Origin: Streptomyces hyderabadensis
GTDB taxonomy: Bacteria > Actinomycetota > Actinomycetes > Streptomycetales > Streptomycetaceae
Direction: 5' to 3'
Length of the DNA stretch: 64,000 nucleotides
Assembly: GCF_020404845.1 (NCBI RefSeq)
Contig: NZ_JAIOJZ010000010.1
Location: 104,548-168,547, forward strand
Of this stretch, positions 17,251 to 26,044 are shown one piece after another. Each line of letters begins with the position of its first letter. Within the stretch, counting starts at the first letter, position 1. A program made the position numbers and the translations under genes. A model generated the notes under the pieces. The model was not told the origin of the DNA. It worked only from the letters and a program-made list of their open reading frames with translations, and did no database searches.

Positions 17251-20058
17251 TCAGCCCACGGAGGAGTAGGCGACCACCCCGCGCAGCAGCTCGTCGACCG
17301 CCTTGCGCGCGTTCTTCGGAACGGTGGAGCCGCTGCCTGGCGCGGCGGCCGAGATCTGGCCGAGGACGTCGATGACCTGCTTGCACCAGCGCACGAAGTC
17401 GCCGGCCGGCATCTCCACCTCGCGCAGCACCTCGTCGAGGCCCTTGCCGGAGGCCCACATGTACGCCGCCCAGGCGAAGCCGAGGTCGGGCTCGCGCTGG
17501 CCGACCCCCTCGGTCTGGCTGATCCGGAAGTCCTCCTCCAGGGCGTCCAGGCGGCCCCAGATGCGGACCGTCTCACCGAGCGCGGCCTTCGCCCGGCCCG
17601 AGGGCACCTTCGGCGCCAGCGCGTCGTCGGCGGCCCGGGACTCGAAGACCAGCGCCGAGACGCAGGCGGCCAGCTCGGCCGGTGACAGGCCCTCCCACAC
17701 GCCTTCGCGCAGGCATTCGCTGGCGAGCAGGTCCAGTTCGCCGTAGAGCCTGGCCAGGCGCTTGCCGTGCTCGGTGACCTCGTCGCCGCGCAGGTAGTCC
17801 AGCTCGGTCAGCAGCGCGACGATCCGGTCGAAGGTGCGCGCGATGGTGTTGGTGCGGCCCTCGATCCGGCGCTCCAGCTGCGAGGTGTCGCGCAGCAGCC
17901 GGTGGTAGCGCTCGGCCCAGCGGGCGTGGTCCTCGCGGTCGTCGCAGCCGTGGCAGGGGTGGGCGCGGATCGCCTTGCGCAGCCGGGCGATCTCCCGGTC
18001 GTCGGCGGCCTGGGAGCGCTTCTTGCGGGCCCGCTCCGGCGGGATGTGCCCGGCCTTGGTGCGCAGCGCGGAGGCCAGGTCGCGGCGGGACTGCGGCGAG
18101 CGCGGGTTGAAGGACTTGGGGATGCGCATCCGGTCCAGGGCCTCGACGGGCACCGGGAAGTCGATCGACGCCAGCCGCTTGACCTGCCGCTCGGCCGTCA
18201 GCACCAGCGGGCGGGGCCCGTCGTGGTGGTCGAAGCCGCGGTGTCCGTTGGACCGCCCGGCGGGCAGCCCCGGGTCGAGGACGAGGGCGAGGCCCGCGTA
18301 CTTGCCGGTGGGCACGTGGATGACGTCGCCCGGCTTCAGCTTCTCCAGCGCCACGGCGGCCTCCGCACGGCGCTGGTTGGCGCCCTGCCGGGCCAGCTCC
18401 TGCTCGCGGTCCTTCAGCTCGCGGCGCAGCCGGGCGTACTCGTCGAAGTCGCCGAGGTGGCAGGTCATGGAGGCCTTGTAGCCCTCCAGCCCCTCCTCGT
18501 TGCGCTGCACCTGACGGGAGATCCCGACCACCGACTTGTCCGCCTGGAACTGCGCGAAGGACGTCTCCAGCAGCTCCCGCGACCGGTGCCGGCCGAACTG
18601 CTCGACCAGGTTGACCGCCATGTTGTACGACGGCTTGAAGCTGGAGCGCAGCGGATACGTGCGGGTGCCGGCCAGTCCCGCGAGGTGCTCGGGGTTCATG
18701 CCGCGCTGCCACAGCACCACGGCGTGCCCCTCGACATCGATGCCGCGCCGGCCGGCCCGGCCGGTGAGCTGGGTGAACTCGCCGGGGGTGATGTCGGCGT
18801 GCTGCTCGCCGTTCCACTTGACGAGCTTCTCCAGGACGACCGAGCGGGCGGGCATGTTGATGCCGAGGGCGAGGGTCTCGGTGGCGAAGACGGCCTTCAC
18901 CAGTCCGCGGACGAACAGCTCCTCGACGACCTCCTTGAAGGTGGGCAGCATGCCCGCGTGGTGGGCGGCGATGCCGCGCTCCAGCCCCTCCAGCCACTCG
19001 TAGTAGCCCAGGACGTGCAGGTCCTCGCGGGGGATCGAGGCGGTGCGCTCCTCGACGAGGGACCGCACCTGCTCCCGGGCGTCCTCGTCGTTGAGCCTGA
19101 GACCGGCGAACAGGCACTGCTGGACGGCGGTCTCGCAGCCGGCCCGGCTGAAGATGAAGGTGATCGCGGGCAGCAGCCCCTCGGAGTCCAGCCGCTCGAT
19201 GACCTCGGGCCGGCTCGGCGTCCACACCCGCGAGCGCTGTCTGCGCTCCCGCTCCCGGTCGGCCTCCTTCATGGCGCGGCCGCGTCTGCGGTCCTGGTAG
19301 GACGGGCGGCTCGCCTCCAGGCGCGCCATGCGCGTCAGGTCGGGGTTGACGGCCTTCTTGTGGCCCTCGGCCTCCTCGAACAGGTCGTACATCCGGCGTC
19401 CGGCCAGCACGTGCTGGAACAGCGGCACGGGCCGGTGCTCGGAGACGATCACCTGGGTGTCGCCGCGCACGGTGTCGAGCCAGTCGCCGAACTCCTCCGC
19501 GTTCGACACGGTCGCCGACAGTGACACCAGGGTCACGGATTCGGGGAGGTGGATGATCACTTCCTCCCAGACGGCGCCGCGGAAGCGGTCGGAGAGGTAG
19601 TGGACCTCGTCCATGACCACGTATCCCAGGCCGAGGAGGGTCTGCGAGCCCGCGTACAGCATGTTCCGCAGGACCTCGGTGGTCATCACGACCACCGGTG
19701 CCTCGGAGTTCACGCTGTTGTCGCCGGTGAGCAGGCCCACCCGGTCGGTGCCGTAGCGGCGGCACAGGTCGGCGTACTTCTGGTTCGACAGGGCCTTGAT
19801 GGGCGTCGTGTAGAAGCACTTCCGGCCCTGCTGGAGGGCGAGGTGGACGGCGAACTCGCCGACGATCGTCTTGCCGGAGCCGGTGGGCGCGGCCACCAGC
19901 ACCCCCTTGCCCGCCTCGAGCGCCTGACAGGCCTCGATCTGGAAGGGGTCGAGGCCGAAGTCGTACATCTCGCGGAAGGAGGCGAGCGCGGTGGCCTGCT
20001 CGACAGCTCGCTGACGGGCTGCCGCGTACCGCTCGGCCGGTGAGAGATCCTCTGTCAT
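17251..20058 (-). CDS. helY: Ski2-like DEAD/DEAH RNA helicase (HelY type)
   Basis: The 935-residue protein has Walker A AAPTGSGKT (56-64), the motif II box DEVH, motif III SLSAT, motif VI QLTGRAGRRG and a C-terminal DSHCT domain (about 760-930). It is a cytoplasmic ATP-dependent RNA helicase of the family represented by mycobacterial HelY and eukaryotic Ski2/Mtr4. The ATG at 20058 is preferred over 20103 because homologues begin near here and TACGCT lies about 10 nt upstream. It precedes its own terminator and follows tatC on the same strand. The RNA target is unknown. Confidence 0.92.
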   Translation of the reverse strand: MTEDLSPAERYAAARQRAVEQATALASFREMYDFGLDPFQIEACQALEAGKGVLVAAPTGSGKTIVGEFAVHLALQQGRKCFYTTPIKALSNQKYADLCRRYGTDRVGLLTGDNSVNSEAPVVVMTTEVLRNMLYAGSQTLLGLGYVVMDEVHYLSDRFRGAVWEEVIIHLPESVTLVSLSATVSNAEEFGDWLDTVRGDTQVIVSEHRPVPLFQHVLAGRRMYDLFEEAEGHKKAVNPDLTRMARLEASRPSYQDRRRGRAMKEADRERERRQRSRVWTPSRPEVIERLDSEGLLPAITFIFSRAGCETAVQQCLFAGLRLNDEDAREQVRSLVEERTASIPREDLHVLGYYEWLEGLERGIAAHHAGMLPTFKEVVEELFVRGLVKAVFATETLALGINMPARSVVLEKLVKWNGEQHADITPGEFTQLTGRAGRRGIDVEGHAVVLWQRGMNPEHLAGLAGTRTYPLRSSFKPSYNMAVNLVEQFGRHRSRELLETSFAQFQADKSVVGISRQVQRNEEGLEGYKASMTCHLGDFDEYARLRRELKDREQELARQGANQRRAEAAVALEKLKPGDVIHVPTGKYAGLALVLDPGLPAGRSNGHRGFDHHDGPRPLVLTAERQVKRLASIDFPVPVEALDRMRIPKSFNPRSPQSRRDLASALRTKAGHIPPERARKKRSQAADDREIARLRKAIRAHPCHGCDDREDHARWAERYHRLLRDTSQLERRIEGRTNTIARTFDRIVALLTELDYLRGDEVTEHGKRLARLYGELDLLASECLREGVWEGLSPAELAACVSALVFESRAADDALAPKVPSGRAKAALGETVRIWGRLDALEEDFRISQTEGVGQREPDLGFAWAAYMWASGKGLDEVLREVEMPAGDFVRWCKQVIDVLGQISAAAPGSGSTVPKNARKAVDELLRGVVAYSSVG

Positions 20059-20170
20059 CGTGCTTTCGAGCGTACCGGCCCGCACTGACAACCGGACGAT
20101 CATTATCGGGATCGGCCGTGTGGGGGTTCCGTGGGGGCGGCGACGCCTGCCGTCACCGCCCCGGCGGTCC

Positions 20171-21121
20171 TCAGGTCACGTCGTCGTAGCCGTTGACCCG
20201 GTCCTTCGTGGCCTGCTCGGGCAGGGCGCGGGCGGTGGTCACGGGCTCGACCTCGCCGATGTCCTCGGGGGTGAGGTCCAGGTCGGACGCCTCGTCGTCG
20301 TCGGGTTCCAGGGCCTCGCGGCGGGCCTTGCGGCGGTCGTTCAGCAGGGCGACGACGACCGCGCCGAAGTACAGGACCCAGATCGGCCCGGCCAGCATGA
20401 GCATGGTCAGCGGGTCCGTGCTGGGCGTGGCGATGGCCGCGAACAGCGTGATCCCCATGATCATCGCGCGCCACCAGCCGAGCATCCGCCTGCCGCTCAG
20501 CACCCCGGTGAAGTTGAGCATCACCAGCAGCAGGGGCAGCTCGAAGGAGAGGCCGAAGACGAGCACCATGCGCGTGACGAGGTCGAGCAGCTCGTCCAGC
20601 GGCAACAGGTTGTCGACGTCGCTCGGGGTGAACTCGATCAGCACCTTCGCGGAGGTGGGCAGCACCGCGTAGGCGAAGTAGGCGCCGATAAGGAACAGCG
20701 GGGCGCCGGTGGCGACGAACGCGTAGGCGTACTTCTTCTCGTTCTTGTGCAGGCCCGGGGCGACGAACGCCCACAGCTGGTACAGCCAGACCGGCGAGGC
20801 CAGCACGACACCGGCGGTCAGGGACACCTTCAGCGCCAGGGTGAAGGGGCCGAGCAGACCGTTGATGGTGATCTGCGCGCACGGCTCCGAGCCGGCCTTC
20901 GCCCGGGCCAGCTCGCCGAACGACTTCTCACAGCCGACCGACTTGAGGATCGGCTCGGTGAGGAAGTTGATGATCTCCTGATAGAAGAAGGCGGCGACCA
21001 CCGTGACGACGACGATGGCCAGCAGCGCCTTCGCGAGCCGGTTGCGGAGCTCACGAAGGTGCTCCGCGAGCGGCATCCGCCCCTCGGGATCCTTCTCCTT
21101 GTTGCGGGCAGACTTCAGCAA
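20171..21121 (-). CDS. tatC: Sec-independent protein translocase TatC
   Basis: The 316-residue protein has six membrane helices and the TatC landmarks: HLRELRNRL at the N-terminus (signal-peptide RR binding site), PVWLYQLWAFVAPGL, and FGLSFELPLLLVMLN with the conserved membrane Glu. The acidic C-terminal tail (about 270-316) is longer than in E. coli. The start is TTG at 21121. With TatA it forms the twin-arginine export core that moves folded proteins, a pathway used heavily in Streptomyces. Confidence 0.95.
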   Translation of the reverse strand: MLKSARNKEKDPEGRMPLAEHLRELRNRLAKALLAIVVVTVVAAFFYQEIINFLTEPILKSVGCEKSFGELARAKAGSEPCAQITINGLLGPFTLALKVSLTAGVVLASPVWLYQLWAFVAPGLHKNEKKYAYAFVATGAPLFLIGAYFAYAVLPTSAKVLIEFTPSDVDNLLPLDELLDLVTRMVLVFGLSFELPLLLVMLNFTGVLSGRRMLGWWRAMIMGITLFAAIATPSTDPLTMLMLAGPIWVLYFGAVVVALLNDRRKARREALEPDDDEASDLDLTPEDIGEVEPVTTARALPEQATKDRVNGYDDVT

Positions 21122-21168
21122 CCCACGTTCCCATCTCGTGCGGCGGGCCGGAGGTCACCGGCCCTGCG

Positions 21169-21456
21169 TCAGCGCTTGGTCGTGTCCGTCGGCTCGGTGA
21201 CCGGCCGGGAGCTGGTCACGTCGCCGGGGGCGGCCTGGATGGTGCGCTGCGCCGCGGACTGCTCGGGGGTGGGCGGGTCGGCCGGGGCGGTCTCGTCGGA
21301 CTTGGCCTCGCTCTTCATGGCCTTGGCCTCGCTCTTGAGGATGCGCGCCGACTTGCCGAGCGACCGCGCCATGTCCGGAAGCTTCTTCGCGCCGAACAGC
21401 AGGATGATGACGACGAGGATGAGAATGATCTCGGGGGCGCCGAGCCTTCCGAACAT
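21169..21456 (-). CDS. tatA: Twin-arginine translocase TatA
   Basis: The 95-residue protein has one membrane helix ([18 protein letters not shown]) followed by the amphipathic [16 protein letters not shown] helix. The conserved FG hinge and a charged unstructured tail identify TatA/E. It is 47 bp upstream of tatC on the same strand. GAAGG precedes the ATG. Confidence 0.95.
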   Translation of the reverse strand: MFGRLGAPEIILILVVIILLFGAKKLPDMARSLGKSARILKSEAKAMKSEAKSDETAPADPPTPEQSAAQRTIQAAPGDVTSSRPVTEPTDTTKR

Positions 21457-21734
21457 AAGTCTTTACCTTCTCACCGAGGCGGCTGGGTGGGGGTGCTGTC
21501 CGACCGGCCGGACATGCGTCCGATCGATCGTCTTGTGCAGCGATCGTAACGCTCAGGGGTGAACGTGAGGCAATCCCCGTGCGTACTCCCGTCCGCGGCC
21601 GGGCCTCGTTTTCCTGGCCGCGACCAGCAGCGTACCGTCCGGAACCCATGACGTGACAGGGCGAAGTGTCCCAAAACGTAACTCACACCGGCCCGTCGGG
21701 GCACCGACGCCGCTGCGCGGCCGGATTCAGCCGT

Positions 21735-21929
21735 TCACAAGGCGTCCACAGCTCGGGCGGCGCTCTCGGTCGCGCGTTCCAGGTCCTCCGCGGCCCGGCT
21801 GATCCGGCGGGCCGAGTCCGTCACCTGCCGGCCGAGGCGCTGCGCCTCCACGAACACCTTCACGGCGAACACCGCGAGGACGGCGAGACCCAGGAAACCC
21901 ACGGCAACCGCGAACATCGGCCAGAACAT
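21735..21929 (-). CDS. Small single-pass membrane protein, 64 aa
   Basis: The predicted peptide has one hydrophobic helix (residues ~3-24, FAVAVGFLGLAVLAVFAVKVF) followed by an amphipathic, Arg/Glu-rich coiled tail to residue 64. The ATG at 21929 is chosen because the hydrophobic segment begins directly after it. It lies 10 bp after the zinc-ribbon gene stop on the same strand, in the pafBC-tatAC neighbourhood. The function is unknown, but the position between zinc-ribbon protein and TatA suggests a small envelope component. Confidence 0.7.
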   Translation of the reverse strand: MFWPMFAVAVGFLGLAVLAVFAVKVFVEAQRLGRQVTDSARRISRAAEDLERATESAARAVDAL

Positions 21930-21939
21930 GACGTCGAGA

Positions 21940-22260
21940 CTAGACCGTCGAGTGCAGCCGCAGAGTCCTGACCCCGCCGCCGGTGAGCAGCTCCACGACC
22001 CGCTCCCCGGCCGGCTTGCGCACGGCCGACCCGCACTCGGGGCAGGTGAACGAGTAGAAGGTCGTCCGGCTGGTGGCGCCGATGGCCAGACGCAGGGCGC
22101 TCGCGGCGAGTTCGAAACGGCCCCGGCAGTCCGGGCAGCCCGCCTTGAACACGACCGGTGACACACGTCTCATGCCGGCGAACGCGATCGCCGCCGTCAT
22201 GCCCGGCCCGGACGACGCGCCCGCTCCGGTCGCTCCCGTCGGCCCCAGGGGGTCGCTCAC
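21940..22260 (-). CDS. FmdB-like zinc-ribbon protein
   Basis: The 106-residue protein has two CxxC knuckles, CPDC and CPEC, about 33 residues apart (FKAGCPDCRGRFEL and FTCPECGSAV), which would bind one zinc. The GTG start overlaps the pafC stop as GTGA, so it is translationally coupled. The first ~35 residues are Gly/Pro-rich. A conserved small gene in this place in Streptomyces; its role is not known to me. Confidence 0.75.
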   Translation of the reverse strand: MSDPLGPTGATGAGASSGPGMTAAIAFAGMRRVSPVVFKAGCPDCRGRFELAASALRLAIGATSRTTFYSFTCPECGSAVRKPAGERVVELLTGGGVRTLRLHSTV

Positions 22261-23345
22261 AGTGCTCGCTCCTGCCTGTCGTGCTGCCCGTCGGCCGCCC
22301 CCGTGCCCGGGCGCGCCCCGGCCCCGGAGACGGACTCCGCACCGTCCCGTGCCCCGGCCGCCTCGATCCCGTCGTACGCGGCCAGCGCCTCGCGGGCGGC
22401 CTGCCGGGCGCTGTCGGCGAGCGCGGCGGGCGAGACGATCCGGCCGTCGCGCCCCAGCCGCAGCGCCAGGCGCCGCAGGGAGGCCGGGTCCGGGGTGCGC
22501 AGGGTGATGCGCAGACCGCCGTCGGGAAGTTCGTCCGCGCTGTCGTGCGGGTAGTACTCGGCGACCCAGCGGCCGCCCGGGCCGACCTCGACGACGACCT
22601 CCGGATCCTCCGCGGCGGGCTGCACCAGCCCCTCCGACAGGTCCCGCAGCTCGACCTCGGGCGGGGCGGAGGGCTCGTCCAGGATCCGGATCTCGGCGAC
22701 CCGGTCGAGCCGGAAGGTGCGCCGCGCCTCCGAGCGGCGGCACCACGCCTCCACGTACGTGTGCCCGACGCTGACCAGTCTGATGGGGTCGATCTCCCGC
22801 TCGGTGACCTCGTCCCGGGCCGGTGAGTAGTAGCGGATCCACAGCCGGCGGCGCTCCGAGATGGCCCGGTCGACGTCGGCGAAGACACCGCCCTCGGACT
22901 CGAAGGTGACGGACAGCCGCGAACTGGCACCGGCGGCCTCGCCGGCCGAGGTCTCCACCTTCGCGGTCGCCCGCAGCAGCGCCTGCCGGTCGCTCTCGCG
23001 CAGCCCCGGCAGCGTCGCCACGGCCCGGGCGGCGACCAGCAGCGCGGTCGCCTCGTCGGCGGCCAGCCGCAGCGGCTCGGCCGCGTCCGCGCCCAGCGCG
23101 GCCGGGTTGTGCCACCAGATGCGCTCGCCGTCGGTGTCGATGTCCAGCAGATCCCCGCCGCGGAAGCTGGTCCCGCACATCGGGAGCACGTCGAGGTCGG
23201 AGACCAGCTCGTCCTCGGTGATGCCGAAGGCACGCGCGACGTCCTCGACCCGGGCCCCGGGGCGCTCGCGCAGATACGTCACCAGGGACAGCATCCGCCG
23301 GGTCTGGTCGATGGCGTTCACGGGCCTGACCGGTTTGCCTGCCAC
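22257..23345 (-). CDS. pafC: WYL-domain regulator PafC
   Basis: The 362-residue protein has an N-terminal winged helix (ARVEDVARAFGITEDEL) and a WYL domain (RRLWIRYYSPARDEVTEREIDP). A C-terminal extension follows. In mycobacteria PafB and PafC act together as a transcription activator of the RecA-independent DNA-damage response, and the WYL domain senses single-stranded DNA. It lies 18 bp downstream of pafB and is coupled to the zinc-ribbon gene after it. The C-terminal ~40 residues are low-complexity. Confidence 0.92.
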   Translation of the reverse strand: MAGKPVRPVNAIDQTRRMLSLVTYLRERPGARVEDVARAFGITEDELVSDLDVLPMCGTSFRGGDLLDIDTDGERIWWHNPAALGADAAEPLRLAADEATALLVAARAVATLPGLRESDRQALLRATAKVETSAGEAAGASSRLSVTFESEGGVFADVDRAISERRRLWIRYYSPARDEVTEREIDPIRLVSVGHTYVEAWCRRSEARRTFRLDRVAEIRILDEPSAPPEVELRDLSEGLVQPAAEDPEVVVEVGPGGRWVAEYYPHDSADELPDGGLRITLRTPDPASLRRLALRLGRDGRIVSPAALADSARQAAREALAAYDGIEAAGARDGAESVSGAGARPGTGAADGQHDRQERAL

Positions 23346-23363
23346 AGTGTTGTCCGCTCCCCC

Positions 23364-24317
23364 TCAGCCCTTGGCCACGGCACGCAGCCGGTCCACCACG
23401 TCCGCACGCAGCTCCGCGGGCTCCAGCACCACCACGTCCGGCCCGAACTCCACCAGCCAGGCGTCCAGGCCGTGCCCGTACGGAATCTCCAACTCGTCCC
23501 AGCCGTCACCGAGTTCCCGCACCCCGGTGGCCTTCGCCCGAAGGGGGTAACCCGCGCCCGTGCGCAGCCGGATCAGCGCCGAGCGGTCGGCGGTCTCCCC
23601 CGCCCAGCTCGCGACCGTCTCCCGGACCGTGACGACGTCCGGCACCGGTGCGGTGAAGCGCGAGCCGCGCGAGCGCACCTTCCCCGTGATCCGCGACAGC
23701 CGGAACACCCGCTCGGCACCCCGGTCGCGGTCGAAGCCCGCCAGGTACCAGTGGCCGCGCCAGCACTCCAGCGCCCACGGCTCCACGTGCCGGGGCTCGG
23801 GCTGGGCGGCATTCGCCTTGCGGTACTCGAAGACGACCGGCCTGCGGTCGCGGCAGGCCAGCATCAGCGGCTCGAACGCCGCCTCGTGCACCGGGATGCG
23901 GGGCTCCAGCGCGCTGTGCGCCTCGTACGGGTCGACGTCCTCGGGCAGCCCGGCCGCCCGCAGCTTCTGCAGCGCACCGCTGGCGGCGCCGGCCAGCCGG
24001 GCCTGCTGCCACACCTTCGCGGCCAGCCCCAGCGCGGCGGCCTCCTCGGCGTCCAGGGTGATGGGCGGCAGCCGGTTGCTGTCCCGGCGGGCCAGATAGC
24101 CGATCTCGCCGTCGAGGCTCTCCACGGTCTCGATGACCAGTCCGAGTTCGCGCAGGTCGTCCTTGTCGCGCTCGAACATGCGGTTGAAGGAGTCGTCGGA
24201 GCCCGCCTCGAGGTAGGCCTCCACGGACTCGCGCAGCTCGCGCTTGCTGAGTGGCCGCCGTGTCCCGAGCAGACACAGCGCCAGGTTCATCAGCCGCTCG
24301 GCCTTGGCAATGGCCAT
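23364..24317 (-). CDS. pafB: WYL-domain regulator PafB
   Basis: The 317-residue protein has the order winged helix (KRELRESVEAYL), WYL domain (RRPVVFEYRKANAAQPEPRHVEPW) and WCX extension. The ATG at 24317 has AGGGAGAAGGG just upstream and is preferred to 24395. It is the first gene of a run pafB-pafC-ribbon-small membrane protein-tatA-tatC on the minus strand. The location near pafA and the proteasome genes is conserved in actinobacteria, although PafBC are not needed for pupylation itself. Confidence 0.93.
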   Translation of the reverse strand: MAIAKAERLMNLALCLLGTRRPLSKRELRESVEAYLEAGSDDSFNRMFERDKDDLRELGLVIETVESLDGEIGYLARRDSNRLPPITLDAEEAAALGLAAKVWQQARLAGAASGALQKLRAAGLPEDVDPYEAHSALEPRIPVHEAAFEPLMLACRDRRPVVFEYRKANAAQPEPRHVEPWALECWRGHWYLAGFDRDRGAERVFRLSRITGKVRSRGSRFTAPVPDVVTVRETVASWAGETADRSALIRLRTGAGYPLRAKATGVRELGDGWDELEIPYGHGLDAWLVEFGPDVVVLEPAELRADVVDRLRAVAKG

Positions 24318-24391
24318 CGACGCCCTTCTCCCTATGGTGCTTACGACGGATGACCGTACCGCCCCGCGGTGGCGCGGCAAAAGCCGAGGGC

Positions 24392-24411
24392 CCATGCCCG
24401 GACAGGCATGG
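24392..24411 (-). terminator. Candidate hairpin downstream of the FKBP gene
   Basis: CCATGCC (24392-24398) and GGCATGG (24405-24411) form a short 7-bp stem with a 6-nt loop. It lies between the FKBP stop (24455) and pafB start. It is weak compared with other terminators in the window. Confidence 0.4.
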
Positions 24412-24454
24412 ACCCCAGGTGACCGGCTCCGATCGCCGGCCGCTCGGACTTCGC

Positions 24455-24826
24455 TCAGACTCCGAGCAGATCGACCACGAAGATCAGCGTCGAGCCGGGC
24501 GGGATCGCCGGGGTCGGGCTCTGGTCGCCGTACGCGAGGTGCGCCGGGATGGTCAGCTGGCGGCGGCCGCCGACCTTCATGCCCTGCACGCCCTGGTCCC
24601 AGCCCTTGATGACGCGGCCGCCGCCGAGCGGGAAGCGGAACGGCGTACCGCGGTTCCAGCTGGCGTCGAACTCCTCGCCCGTGCTGAAGGTCACGCCCAC
24701 GTAGTGGACGGTCACGGTCTGACCGGCCTCGGCAACCGGGCCGTCGCCCTCCCAGATGTCCTTGATCTCGAGGTCCGCCGGGGGCTCGCCGCCCGGGAAG
24801 TCGACCTCGGGCTTGTCGATGCTCAC
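24455..24826 (-). CDS. FKBP-type peptidyl-prolyl isomerase (cytoplasmic)
   Basis: The 123-residue protein is a single FKBP domain with VTVHYVGV, the FDASW strand, VIKGWDQGVQGMKVGGRRQLTIP and AYGD; these supply the aromatic active-site residues. It lacks a signal peptide. GTG at 24826 has AGGAG about 8 nt upstream and is preferred over the ATG at 24859. It lies 60 bp after the larger FKBP lipoprotein gene and is probably co-transcribed. Confidence 0.93.
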   Translation of the reverse strand: MSIDKPEVDFPGGEPPADLEIKDIWEGDGPVAEAGQTVTVHYVGVTFSTGEEFDASWNRGTPFRFPLGGGRVIKGWDQGVQGMKVGGRRQLTIPAHLAYGDQSPTPAIPPGSTLIFVVDLLGV

Positions 24827-24886
24827 GTGTTCAGCTCCTGCTTGTCTGCGGAAAGGCAACGGCCCAAGTCTTACATCCCCGCGGCC

Positions 24887-25894
24887 TCACATCTTCGCGA
24901 GGATGTCCACCGAGAAGACCAGCGTGGAGTCCTTCTCGATGCCGCTGCCCTCCGGCGGGCTGTCGCCGTACCCCAGGTCCGGCGGGATCACGATGAGGAC
25001 CCGGCTGCCGACCTTCTTGCCGGTCAGACCCTGCGCCCAGCCCTTGACGACCTGCTGCAGCGAGAACGACGTCAGCTGCTTCCTGGCGTACGTCGAGTCG
25101 AACTCCTTGCCGCCGTCCCACAGCACACCCTTGTACTGCACCAGCACGCTGTCCTGCGCGCCGACCTCGGCGCCGTCGCCCTCCAGGACGTACTCGGCGG
25201 CGAGCTTCTTCGGCGCGTCGGTCTTCGGCACCTCGATGGAGGGCGCCGTGCCGTCGGTGTTGGTGCCGACCTTCGGCAGGGCGGCGTCGTCCTGCGCGGC
25301 CTTCTTGCCGTCGGCACTGCTCTTCGCGTTGAAGGTGTCCTGGACGTCGACCACGAACACCAGCGTGTCGTCGCCCTTGATCCCCGCCTGCTCATTGCCC
25401 TGCTCCCCGTACCCCCAGGTCGGCGGCACCGAGAACTGGACGCGGCTGCCGGTTTTCTTGCCGGTGAGCGCGTACCGCCAGCCGTCGATGATGCTGCCCT
25501 GGGCGAGCTGGATGACCAGCGGCGTCTTGCGGTCGTAGGAGTTGTCGAAGACCTTCGCGCTCTGCCAGATCTGGCCGAGGTAGTTCGCCGAGATGAAGTC
25601 GTTCTCCGCGACGGCCTTGCCGCCGCCCGCGATGACCGTCTTGACCGCGAGGTCCTTGGAGGGCTCGCCGCTGCCCTTGGCGACGGTCGGCTTCTGGTCG
25701 AACTTCGTCCCCGCGGTGATCGCCGGCAGCGGGCCGTCGACGATCTTCGGAGGCGGTGCGGCCGAGGTGGCCGACGCTTCGGGCGACGCGCTGTCGCTCG
25801 CGTTGCTCGATGAGCCGGAGTCGTCGCTGTCACCGCAGGCGGCGAGCGTGACCAGTCCCGCGGGGACGGCGATGAGAAGTGAGCGTCGGCGCAC
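24887..25894 (-). CDS. Tandem-FKBP lipoprotein peptidyl-prolyl isomerase
   Basis: The 335-residue protein begins with an Arg-rich signal peptide and the lipobox LAAC (Cys ~20), so it is anchored outside the membrane. A Ser/Ala-rich linker precedes two FKBP domains (about 85-190 and 225-335). Each has the VIQLAQGSIIDGW or FSLQQVVKGWAQG strand and a GYG loop (WGYGE, LGYGD). GTG at 25894 is chosen because the hydrophobic signal starts directly after it. Some active-site aromatics differ from FKBP12, especially in the first domain. It probably assists folding of exported proteins. Confidence 0.9.
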   Translation of the reverse strand: MRRRSLLIAVPAGLVTLAACGDSDDSGSSSNASDSASPEASATSAAPPPKIVDGPLPAITAGTKFDQKPTVAKGSGEPSKDLAVKTVIAGGGKAVAENDFISANYLGQIWQSAKVFDNSYDRKTPLVIQLAQGSIIDGWRYALTGKKTGSRVQFSVPPTWGYGEQGNEQAGIKGDDTLVFVVDVQDTFNAKSSADGKKAAQDDAALPKVGTNTDGTAPSIEVPKTDAPKKLAAEYVLEGDGAEVGAQDSVLVQYKGVLWDGGKEFDSTYARKQLTSFSLQQVVKGWAQGLTGKKVGSRVLIVIPPDLGYGDSPPEGSGIEKDSTLVFSVDILAKM

Positions 25895-25963
25895 GGTGGG
25901 GGCCTCTATCGGTATCGGGTCGGTCCTGTCGGCTGGCGTGCGCGCAACTCTACGGCGTGAGAA

Positions 25964-25992
25964 GGGCACCGCACGGCTAACGTACGGTGCCC
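25964..25992 (-). terminator. Hairpin terminator downstream of pafA
   Basis: GGGCACCG (25964-25971) and CGGTGCCC (25985-25992) form a perfect 8-bp stem. It lies 52 bp beyond the pafA stop and separates pafA from the FKBP genes. Confidence 0.6.
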
Positions 25993-26044
25993 GTGTGGCG
26001 TTCCGCCCTTTCGCGCGGAAAGCGCGACTCTCACCCCTTCCGGG

